Below, piece after piece: positions 23,463-33,151 of a stretch of 64,000 bases of DNA. The DNA comes from Forficula auricularia (lineage: Eukaryota; Arthropoda; Insecta; Dermaptera; Forficulidae). Under the pieces are notes generated by a model, which worked only from the letters and a program-made list of their open reading frames with translations, was not told the DNA's origin and ran no database searches. Position numbers and translations under genes: made by a program. The stretch is from assembly GCA_024734495.1 (NCBI GenBank), contig JALMQS010000099.1, positions 94,909,388-94,973,387 on the forward strand. The letters are read 5' to 3'. Within the stretch, counting starts at the first letter, position 1. The number at the start of each line of letters is the position of its first letter.

Positions 23463-23660
23463 ATATTGGATGGAGTCGAAGGTACTTCTGGATGCGAGTC
23501 TTGAAGTATGTTGTAGGTGGTAGGTTGCTGGAAAGAGAGAGGTGGAATGGTTGTTCCAGTCTTTAAAAGTCATAGGGATAAGTGAGTTGGGATATACGTT
23601 TGGTCGATTGGTTTGTAATCTAACTACGAAGAGGTGTAGAGAGTTTGAAAACTATGTTTA
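23463..23660 (-). pseudogene. CR1-like LINE C-terminal relic
   Basis: The minus strand, with frameshifts, gives IPMTFKDWNN, SLFPATYHLQ and FKTRIQKYLRLHPI, the end of the same ORF as at 31134. The 3' UTR is not evident. Confidence 0.65.
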
Positions 23661-24189
23661 GAACAAAATTGACTTAGAAATTTAGAAAATTTCACGATTT
23701 ATTTTTCCCAAGCGAAATTAACAGCATCCTAGTTCCATATATAAATGAAATCAAACTTATATCTGGCCAATTTGACAATCAAATTCAATATACCATATAT
23801 GTGATATATGAGCCGTTCACTGCACAAATTGATTAACACCATAAAACAAAAAGTGGAGAAATACGATGAAATAATGTACCTACATTATTACATTATTTAT
23901 TATTCAATAGCCAAAAAAATTTTGTCGATTAATGGTGATAATCTTTATTATTTGGGAAATTTATTATAAATATAAAAAGCTATGACTGAACCAAGTGGTT
24001 TTTAAGATATTTTAAAAAGTGGAGTTAATCGATTTGTGCAGGGATTCACAACGAGGGTAAAACAATTCTGGGAAATTGTTGGTGAGATCATTTTAATAAA
24101 AAACAACAAAAAATCGTTTAATATCATTTATAAAACTATTAATGTTATAATGAATACTCATAAATCATTTTATTTATTTGAGTAATTTT
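23661..24189. other. AT-rich stretch, nothing recognised
   Basis: No supportable feature. Confidence 0.35.
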
Positions 24190-24480
24190 TGGAGACGGAC
24201 TGACTGATAAGTGAAATTGAGTGGATATCGATGAGGCAGTCCAAAAAAGAAGAAGATAATTTACACTATCTTTTTATTCATAAAACCGACGTTTCGGAGG
24301 CTATTCCCTCCATCTTCAGGGGTTTGAAATGTCAGTGAAGGAAATCAATGAGACATTCCCCTCTGTCTCCTCTTTCAGTGGCAGTAACAATAATATCTTG
24401 TATTTCATTCTCAGCAGAATTATAATGTGGTAAATTATTTTCATTTTGTGGACTGCCTCATCGATATCCACTCCATTTTA
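24190..24480 (-). mobile_element. TIR element with hammerhead-like motif, copy 1
   Basis: GAGTGGATATCGATGAGGCA at 24219-24238 is repeated inverted at 24452-24473. Inside, on the minus strand, are CTGAAGA (24313-24319), a GGAGG/CCTCC hairpin and GAAACGTC (24288-24295): the order of a hammerhead ribozyme core. Shares GGAGACGGACTGA, GGCAGTCC and GAAACGTCGGTT with 27663-27890. Penelope-like retroelements are known to carry such motifs; no reverse transcriptase is present. Confidence 0.6.
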
Positions 24481-25270
24481 TTTATCTTGTATATCTATTT
24501 AAATTACATTAACTGTTAGATTCAATTTAAAAAAAGGCATTTTTCTTATTACTTTAACAAAACCAAGTGTGCCTGGGGACTCGAATACAAAATAGAAGAC
24601 TTTTAAGTAAATTTTCAAAGATGGATATAAATTAAAATTTTTTTATCGAAATCTGCTGTTAGGCGATTTTTAATTAAATAGGAGCAAACATTCAGACGAA
24701 CTTCACCAAAGTTGAGAGGTGAATGGTTCTCTCATTTTATTCATTAAATAATAATTAACTGTTTTATAGCATTAGTCGACTGGATTATTTAAATGTCAAT
24801 GAATATACATGGTTTTATTTTACCCATATTTTCATTCAGACAAACAGATAAACGAAATTTTTCCGAATTTTGATATCGTTAATGTAGCCTTTTGACTTTA
24901 CATTGGAAGACTAAGGTTCCTTGCTCACTATTTACAAATTTAACTGGCTATAATTATGCTCCTACAGTTATTTAAACAGTAACCCATGAATACTCATAAA
25001 GCACAAAAACCATATAGTTACTGGCAAAAAAATAATTAAATATTTGTATTAATAATTTCTTGAGTAAATAAAATAACTATATCATTGAAAAGGTGTACTA
25101 TTTATTTTTATTATTATACGAGCTGTCGCGGACGGGCCTCAGATCCGCCATCATAGCTTGGCTCACCTACCAGGCAGCGTCTCTGGTCAAAATATTTATT
25201 TTTATTTTTATTTATTTAAACTTCATCACCTCACCGAGTTGGGGTTTGGTGCTCATTACGTTAAAAAACA
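24481..25270. other. AT-rich stretch, nothing recognised
   Basis: The short frame at 25093-25275 covers a GC-richer patch (GAGCTGTCGCGGACGGGCC) that could be an exon or LINE remnant but has no recognisable motif. Confidence 0.3.
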
Positions 25271-27619
25271 AATAAAAATAAGCTGCAACGGATCGTTGCT
25301 AAACTTTATCCAAATTCATTTGAAATATTAATATGTTTGTTCCTTTATTATTAATCAGATATCACTTGCAATTTGTAGTTCATATTGAAATTTATTCAAA
25401 AATAATTCTCATTTAAGAGTCGAGGAATAACCATTCTACATTGGATTTTTGACGTTTCGGTTTTTATTGGTAACCATTGCTGAAGACATAGAGGAATCGA
25501 CTTAAAATCAAAAATAGCCATCGATTCTCATCTAATACTTGAGGAATAACAATTCTACATTAGGTTTTTGATAATCGAAACGTCAAAAATCCTAATATAG
25601 AATTGATTATTCCTCAAGTATTAGATGAGAATCAATCGCTATTTTTGGTTTAAAGTCGATTTCTCTATGTCTTCAGCAATGGTTACTAATAATAACCGAA
25701 ACGTCAAAAATCCAATATAGAATTGATTATTCCTCAAGTATTAGATGAGAATCAATCGCTATTTTTGGTTTAAAGTCGATTTCTCTATGTCTTCAGCAAT
25801 GGTTACCAATAAAAACCGAAACGTCAAAAATCCAATATAGAATGATTATTCCTCAAGTACTAGATGAGAATCAATCGTTATTTTTGATTTTAAGTCGATT
25901 CCTCCATGTCTTCAGCAATGGTTACCAATAATAATCGAAACGTCAAAAACCTAATGTAGAATTGATTATTCCTCAAGTATTAGATGAGAATCAATCGCTA
26001 TTTTTGATTTTAAAGTCGATTCCTCTATGTCTTCAGCAATGGTTACTAATAAAAACCGAAACGTCAAAAATCCAATATAGAATGATTATTCCTCAAGTAC
26101 TAGATGAGAATCAATCGCTATTTTTGGTTTAAAGTCGATTTCTCTATGTCTTCAGCAATGGTTACTAATAAAAACCGAAACGTCAAAAATCCAATATAGA
26201 ATGATTATTCCTCAAGTACTAGATGAGAATCAATCGTTATTTTTGATTTTAAGTCGATTCCTCCATGTCTTCAGCAATGGTTACCAATAATAATCGAAAC
26301 GTCAAAAACCTAATGTAGAATTGTTATTCCTCAAGTATTAGATGAGAATCAATCGCTATTTTTGATTTTAAGTCGATTCCTCTATGTCTTCAGCAATGGT
26401 TACCAATAAAAACCGAAACGTCAAAAATCCAATATAGAATGATTATTCCTCAAGTACTAGATGAGAATCAATCGCTATTTTTGGTTTAAAGTCGATTTCT
26501 CTATGTCTTCAGCAATGGTTACTAATAAAAACCGAAACGTCAAAAATCCAATATAGAATGATTATTCCTCAAGTACTAGATGAGAATCAATCGCTATTTT
26601 TGGTTTAAAGTCGATTTCTCTATGTCTTCAGCAATGGTTACTAATAAAAACCGAAACGTCAAAAATCCAATATAGAATGATTATTCCTCAAGTACTAGAT
26701 GAGAATCAATCGCTATTTTTGATTTAAAGTCGATTTCTCTATGTCTTCAGCAATGGTTACTAATAAAAACCGAAACGTCAAAAATCCAATATAGAATGAT
26801 TATTCCTCAAGAACTAGATGAGAATCAATCGCTATTTTTGGTTTAAAATCGATTTCTCTGTCTTCAGCAAAGGTAACGGATAAGAAAACAACGCAGTTGC
26901 TATGGTTACTCATAAAAATTCCTCCTAAATTTTTAGCATTTCACAGAGAGAAGCCTATCCATTCTTACTTAAGCAAGGCTAAATGAGCTATATTAAAACT
27001 TTCAAATGAATAAATTTTAAAGAATTTAAAAAATTAAAAAAGTACCATCTTACTCTAGAGTAAAGTACTTTAAAATATAATTTTACTAAAAACTTTATTT
27101 AACCTTTTTTGTGGTCCCCAAGGTACTTAATTAGGATATTAAATTTCATCAAAATTGGTTAAGTCATTTTCAAGATATTTAGAAAAAACTAAAAAAGTAC
27201 CGAAATAAAGTACTAATGTTTGTGGGCCGATATGTACCAAAAACTAATCAGCGCTTCATTTTGTTAAACTAATGGTAGGTTTTCAATTTCATTTCAATCG
27301 GTACAACGGTGTGGAAAAAATCGTGGGCCAAAAAAGCGATAACATCCATCCATACATCCATCCATACATCCATCCATACATCCATCCATACGCACGCACT
27401 AAATGAAAAAATCGCACTTTTTGGCCTCTCGACGAGACCCCATGTAATTTTTGGCAAAACCGTCACGTGCTAAAATTCAACCTAATTGAATACTACAATT
27501 TGTGACTTTAATTGAGTCCATGGGTTCCGTAGTCTTTACCTGAGGACCCTTTGAAGCCACGCTTGCCCCGAGAGCGATTACAATACTTTACCCATGCTTT
27601 GCATTGGATAAAGTAAAAA
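25271..27619 (-). mobile_element. HLE-1 copy 4, full length with expanded minisatellite
   Basis: On the minus strand: 5' subterminal repeat ACTTTATCCAA (27604-27614), conserved 5' module, (GGAT)n microsatellite (27343-27390), AT-rich middle, minisatellite, inverted subterminal repeat (25303-25313), hairpin GCAACGatcCGTTGC (25285-25299) and tail CAGCTTATTTTTATT. Length about 2.35 kb. No ORF of its own; it would need helicase and endonuclease from an autonomous Helentron. Confidence 0.9.
25420..26880. repeat. About 119 bp minisatellite, about 12 monomers in two orientations
   Basis: Monomers contain CTCAAGTACTAGATGAGAAT, TATGTCTTCAGCAATGGTTA and CGAAACGTCAAAAATCC. About eleven monomers (25576-26880) run in one direction; the first 150 bp (25420-25570) are inverted, meeting head-to-head at GGTTTTTGATAATCGAAACG. 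Several neighbouring monomers are nearly identical, pointing to recent expansion or gene conversion. Confidence 0.9.
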
Positions 27620-27662
27620 TCACAAATTCAAATTTACATTTATATGTTTCAAGTTTTTCTTT

Positions 27663-27890
27663 TGGAGACGGACTGATATACTAATATCGCTTGATTTGGA
27701 TGAAGGCAGTCCGAAAATAAACAAGAACTATAATATATCCAACATCTTTTTGAACCATGAGGAAGGTAGGAAAATCCTCTGAAACGTCGGTTCCGAAACA
27801 ACACTAAAGAGAAAAACTTTACTTAATAAATGATATTTTGTTGGATATAATTCTCTTGTTTATTTCCGGAATGCCTTCATCCAAATCCTG
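27663..27890 (+). mobile_element. TIR element with GAAACGTC motif, copy 2
   Basis: TTTGGATGAAGGCAGTCC plus AAACAAGAACTATAATATAT on the left pair with ATATAATTCTCTTGTTTATT and GCCTTCATCCAAATC on the right. The centre carries GAACC, a GAGGA/TCCTC hairpin, then GAAACGTCGGTTC. The CTGANGA core box of copy 1 is missing here. It starts 44 bp from the 5' end of HLE-1 copy 4. Confidence 0.65.
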
Positions 27891-27998
27891 AGATATTACA
27901 TTTATTCTGAATAGTGTTGGTCAATATATTTAAAGAAGAAAATAATACAACTAATTTTTCTTATATGGCTTATTATTGGGAACTTGGACTATGAAATA

Positions 27999-28428
27999 CA
28001 GTCGATTCTCGATAATTCGAAATCTAAGGGACTACAAGAAAAATTCGAATTATTAAGAGTTTTTATTATAAATTTGAAAATATGTTTGAACTTAACATAA
28101 ATTTTATATATAGCCTCAAGTAAAAAAGTAAAAATAATGAAAACGATAAAAAACAAACAAACAAATACATATATGTAATACGTATTAACATTGCGATAGA
28201 TAATAACATACCGAATTAAAAAAAATTAAGAATAGTTTCTTGCAAGGAAAAATTCGAATTATAAATTGGGGAAGTGGCCTAGTTCGAATTATAGATCTCC
28301 CCCTCTTGTTACGAAAAGTATTTCGAGATATCAAGCGTTTCAAAATACAAAGCATTTTTTCGATTTACTGAACTTAACAGCTGAAGAGTTCGAATTAAGA
28401 AAAAATTCGAATTATCGAGAGTCTACTG
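27999..28428. mobile_element. pogo/Tc1-like MITE, 430 bp
   Basis: TIRs CAGTCGATTCTCGATAATTC and CAGTAGACTCTCGATAATTC (inverted) are flanked by TA on both sides (27997-27998 and 28429-28430), the Tc1/mariner target. Internal TTCGAATTAT repeats occur in both subterminal regions. No transposase. Confidence 0.85.
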
Positions 28429-28430
28429 TA

Positions 28431-29675
28431 ATTGGAAGTTAAATTTTCAAAAGTTGAAGCGTAAATTTTTCGACTTCTTCAGAACTTAACCTTAACCTCC
28501 TTGTATACAAATTTTTTTTAGCATGGACGATAACAACACTAATTTAATAGAACTAATGTGTGTAAATTTTCAAAATGGAATAATAGTGTTTAATTCTGGA
28601 AACAATTAAATTTAATTAAAGAAAATATTTTAATTATGTACATTTCAATACATTCTGCCTTTTGATTAATTAGAGCAAATTATAATATGTAATTTTTTTT
28701 ATTACGATCAGGAATTGAATTTCAAACCTTATTTTCACCATACTGTATTTTTATTCTTTCATAGGGCGAGTTTGACTAATAAGGAGAATCGTTTGCCAAA
28801 ATTTCACCTTTCTAGGTCAAGGGACAATGGGCTGGGCGTTGGTAGTATCAGTGAATGACTGACTGAGTTTCAATTTTATATATATAAATCTTCTTAAAAC
28901 TTTTTTTTTGATTTGCAATTAGTTCGACTTATTTTTTGACCAATTTATTCATAGTAAATATTTTGCAAAGTCAATGGCCTAATTTTTTTTCAATATGTAA
29001 TCAAAATCCTATCGACGTCATAAAAACTATCTCATTAACTGGACTATGTAACAAAAATAAGAAAGAATTCAGTTACAAAAAATAAATATTAAAAAAAATA
29101 TAATTTTGCGGTATGAGGCATTGTGGCGATATTCAATCGATAATTTAGTTTTTCTTGATTGGATTCGACTTCAGCCTTCGGATTTTTCAAGCCGGTCTAG
29201 CCTTCAGTATAAGCAAAGCCACAATCTAGGTTACTTCAAGACACTGCGAGACCATTACGCCTTTTGCCAAGCACTCGGGCGGGGTAAACTAAAGCAGAGC
29301 AAAAAATCTTTTAAAGACCAAAGATTGCGTCAGCATATTTGATCCTTTCTACCTTCCAGGAAGCTTTTTGCGATATATTAACAATGAGCGGTCGATCTAG
29401 ATATTTACTTTCTTGGTTGAAATTACATTATATGAATATAAAAATCATGAATTGATAGGCAAAGCACGAATTAATCACACTAGCAAATCTCTCTATGAGA
29501 TGCTTGGAGCCCATACACATAGCTTGTTACTTTTCGCTACGCCTATCACTTAAAATGGAAACTCAAAGGCCGCGTAAATATTTAATTAATTTTCTAATTA
29601 TGTACATTATAGGTAATTTCTACATCTATAGAATTTTTTTTATTTATTTTCTTAAAGTCAATCTAATTTCTATAA
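28431..29675. other. AT-rich stretch with one unassigned open frame
   Basis: The frame at 29106-29342 (+, 78 codons) is in a GC-richer patch and begins after AT-rich sequence. It has a mixed, non-repetitive composition but no recognisable motif and no clear splice sites. It could be a degenerate exon or retroelement piece. Confidence 0.25.
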
Positions 29676-29706
29676 TAACCGACTTCAAAAGAAAGGAAGT
29701 CGGTTA
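29676..29706. repeat. Minimal palindrome of the ACCGACTTC family
   Basis: TAACCGACTTC - AAAAGAAAG - GAAGTCGGTTA: perfect 11 bp arms with a 9 nt spacer. These are the termini of the modular A/B elements with essentially everything between them missing. Confidence 0.75.
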
Positions 29707-29876
29707 AGAACAACAATCTTATGAAACTGAAAATATTTTTTTTTGTCTAACCAGATCTTTATAACATGTTGTGTTTACACTATAGAAAAAATAGCACAAT
29801 ATAAAAATCGCACGTAAAATCTTCGTATCATGGAAATGGGATTAAAATATAATATTCTATCGAAAACTTCTTATTA

Positions 29877-30135
29877 ATGAAAAAAATTAATTTAAATGGT
29901 CTTAATTTCTTTGATATTAGTTGAAATATTTTTATATTGCATTATCAGAGGTTTTGTTACATTTTAATATATTGCATGTCAGAGGTGTTTTGTCCTGAGG
30001 GTCGAACTAAGATGCCCGGAAAGTGTGTTAGTGCCTGGGTTCAACTCCTGGGGGAATGAACCCTCTTATAATGCAATATAAAAATATTTCAACTAATATC
30101 AAAGAAATTAAGACCAGATAAATTAAATTTTTTCA
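29877..30135. mobile_element. Foldback with tRNA-like centre
   Basis: The arms (29877-29945 and 30067-30135) are about 70 bp and nearly perfect over their inner 48 bp (GGTCTTAATTTCTTTGATAT paired with ATATCAAAGAAATTAAGACC). The 120 bp loop contains GGGTTCAACTCC (box B, T-arm-like TGGGTTCAACTCCTGG) and an internal duplication of TCAGAGGTKTTTT. Confidence 0.8.
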
Positions 30136-30299
30136 TAAATAATTCGGTTGTCACCGCGAGTTGTATTTTTGAAAAAATTCCATCTTTTTCAAAAAGAGAT
30201 AGTCATTTTCTTTTTTATTAATAATTCTATCTTCCTCGGTTTGTCCTCAAGATCTCTAAGATTCAACACCCCTACCCTACCCTTAAATTGAATATTAAC

Positions 30300-30404
30300 T
30301 GAAAAACGCATTCCCCAATTCGTTGATCCCTATGACTTCTAGAGACTGGAATTCACTTCCCCTGCCGTTCTTCCCAGCATCAACAGATACCTTTAACTCA
30401 AACT
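30300..30404 (+). pseudogene. Outer CR1-like LINE copy, C-terminal part
   Basis: Reads NAFPNSLIPMTSRDWNSLP, then FFPA and a degraded tail. It is interrupted by the next LINE insertion at 30405 and appears to resume in its 3' UTR at 31236. Confidence 0.65.
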
Positions 30405-31134
30405 TAAAAACTGGGGATCCCAAAACTTAGTTAACTTCAATGCAGGGAAAACTCAGTGTTGCCTTATTTCTAGGCGCGTCGACAGAAACCTCCCAAACAT
30501 ATCATTCGACTCAAACTCACTAGAATTCAGAGATAAAATTTCAATGCTAGGCGTAACTCTAGGGTCTGACCTTTCATGGAATGACCATATCTCAACCACT
30601 GCTAAAGCTGCAGCGCGCAAGCTTGGTCTCCTATTTAGGTCTAGACGCTGTTATACTCCCAGTCAACTTCTTATACTGTATAAGGCTCAAATTCGTCCCT
30701 GCCTCGAATATGGCTCTCATCTGTGGAGGGGTGCCTCCAAGCATTCTCTTGCTACACTGGATGCAATTCAGAAGCGAGCAATTAAACTAATAGGAGAACC
30801 GGCTCTAACCAACTCACTCGACTCCCTGGCTCACCGAAGAACCGTTTCTGCCCTTTCCCTGTACTACAGATACTATCACGGTGTCTGTTCAGTCGAGCTG
30901 AATTCAATTATCCCTAATGCCCTCTTTACGAGAAACACGCGGTTTTCGAACGCTCAGCACCCCTTCGCTGTCAAATTGGACAAAAGTCGAACAAGCGCTT
31001 TCGCCAACTCTTTTATCCCTTTGACCTCCAGAGACTGGAACTCGCTCCCTGCCACCATCTTTCCCGCGACTTATAACCTTCAGCTATTTAAGACCCGTAT
31101 CCACAGATACCTTCGACCCACGCCCAACCCATAA
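30397..31134 (+). pseudogene. CR1-like LINE reverse transcriptase, C-terminal third
   Basis: About 245 residues stay open from a 5' truncation point to the natural stop at 31132. Upstream of the first methionine (30544) the same frame reads VNFNAGKTQCCLISRR, the segment after the RT catalytic domain, so the methionine is not the true start. Landmarks: MLGVTLGSDLSWNDHI, YKAQIRPCLEYGSHLWRGAS, LDAIQKRAIKLI, LAHRRTVSALSLYYRYYHG and SFIPLTSRDWNSLP. These are typical of the thumb and C-terminal region of CR1/Jockey-group LINE proteins. The catalytic YADD region and the endonuclease are absent, so it cannot be active. It is the best-preserved copy of this family here. Confidence 0.85.
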
Positions 31135-31235
31135 AATTCTTTCTTCTTCTTTTCACGATGGAGGGGCCAACCCAGGCCTTTAGGGGTTGCACCTTTTTTG
31201 GTGTAACTCCTTCTCTCATCATTATCATAAAAAAA
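30405..31235 (+). mobile_element. Inner CR1-like LINE, 5'-truncated, with A tail
   Basis: Holds the C-terminal reverse transcriptase ORF, about 95 bp of 3' UTR (GGGGTTGCACC-TTTTTTGGTGTAAC hairpin) and an A run at 31227-31235. AAAAACT occurs at both edges (about 30406-30412 and 31231-31237), a possible short target duplication. Confidence 0.75.
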
Positions 31236-31357
31236 AACTCCGATCCAATCCCTGAAATCTCTTCTTATTTTCATGATACAATGGTCCAATGCGGTCTTCA
31301 GCGGTTGTACCTTTTTGGTGTAACTTCTTGTATCAATATCATTATATAAAAAAAAAT
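31236..31357 (+). mobile_element. Outer CR1-like LINE 3' end
   Basis: A second 3' UTR with GCGGTTGTACCTTTTTGGTG, TAACTTCTTGTATCAATATC and an A run at 31349-31357. Same family as 1945-2095. It continues the outer copy left of the insertion. Confidence 0.65.
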
Positions 31358-33151
31358 GAATTTAAACAGAGCAATATTAAGGAAACGGACTTACGAACCA
31401 AATTATCTGTAAAGAAAATTTTAAAAATAAAGATTTTAACAGACTAATTAGTTGAGTTATTATTGGATTCCCAGGAGATCAATAAATAATACCGCATAAA
31501 ATATATTGTGCAATATTATTCGTATTGGGTCTGGCCTTGTGATTGAGAATATCTATTGTATAATTCATACTGAATAAGATAACAAACATTAGTATATAAG
31601 TGAAAAATATGTGGCTAGAGAAAAATAAATTCTATCTCTCTAAACATTAAGACAAGATTAATTAAAATAAAGACGATGCGTTTCTAAAGGCAACTCCTTT
31701 GAACCATGATGATGATAAATATATTCATATAGACTTTCACTGCTAAGTTTTCTAACATAGCAAAAACAAGCAAGAAATTATTACTGTTTGTCTAAATTAT
31801 ATATTATGTATACCGATTCTAAATAATTATTCAAACTCAAATAGAAAGCATACTCATTGATTGTAACCAATCGGGCACCATTTTTAAATTGACAATGCAG
31901 ATTTTTTATATCTATGTGAATTAAATAGATATAATTAAATTATGTAATATAATTTAACTGTTTTTTATTTCGAAATTTAATTTAGTTTTCTATTGAGTGT
32001 GTGCATATGTGGTCAAATTTGGCATGTTCTTTTTACTTTTACTTCTTTTATATTGAAGTTAAAAACTTATTTGCTTGAAATCCAATTTACTTTTGACATT
32101 TTTCTAAAAACAATTATTATACTTACTATCTGTTAAAATGTCGATTTTACTTTCTTTAGTATAGAAGGCTTTATTGTAGATTTTAAGCCAATTAAATTTT
32201 TAAAAGCGTCTATCCAGACCTAGTTTTTAACCATGTGTTCCGGGTTGCCTATAAACAGGCGTTTGAAAGAATTATTTTAAATTCTTTATCAGTGCTCTTA
32301 TCCAGCCAGCAGAAGAAGAATGTATTTATATTCTAAGGATATCTTTTCTGGGCATTGAAGTATTCTTTGAAAACCCTCACAATTTCCGTAAATATTCTGG
32401 GGATTTTCTTAGAATAATACAATATCCCCTAAACAATCCTCTCTTATATTATACACTCAAAGGATTTTCCCTGAATATTCGTCTTAAAATTCTTACGATA
32501 TAATTATTCTAAAAATATCCTAATAATAATTGGAATATGTATATATTTATAATAAAGATGGATATTTTGAAAATCTCTTGAGCTAGCTGGGTAAGGGCGA
32601 GTTCGTTAACACCAGTTAAATTTGGCTGGATATCATCATAGGTATAAACATAATTTAAAATAATTTTGACAACAAATTATATAACAGGCATATTTTAATG
32701 CAATTTTCCATAAATTTTTGAGTTTTATCCGTAGTTTAGATTAAATGTAAATGTAAAATTTTGACAATTATTAATATAATATTTTTGAAAAAAGATGGAA
32801 TTTTTAAAAAATCAACCCAGGACAATAATATTAAGAAGAATATTTCTACTCTTCTTTGTATCTGCTCTACCAGATACCTACCTCAAAACATTGTTCACTA
32901 ATAAATAAAATCTTTGATTCGTCCCTAAATAAAATAAATTCGTTTCTTAGTAAAAGTTTGAATTTTTTTTAACTAACTGCCTACTGTCTCAACTTAATTA
33001 TTTATTCAATTTGATTATTTTATACCTATATTAAATTACACGTTTCTATAATAAAATATTCAATTTCATTTTATACTTCATGACAAAAATGATTATTTAC
33101 TCGATACGAAAGCCTGCTTCCCGGGAGACTCCTACTATTGGATTCTTATAT
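31358..33151. other. AT-rich stretch, nothing recognised
   Basis: About 1.8 kb with no repeat shared with the window, no RNA motif and no supportable ORF. Confidence 0.4.

Noticed and set aside
25420..26880. Regular repeats that might be read as a CRISPR array
   Set aside because: The units are contiguous 119 bp monomers without unique spacers, inside a eukaryotic transposon.
27269..27466. Recurring open frame MTVLPKITWGLVERPK at several places
   Set aside because: It is a translation of the HLE-1 5' module on the antisense side; it follows the repeat, has no fixed end and breaks at the microsatellite.
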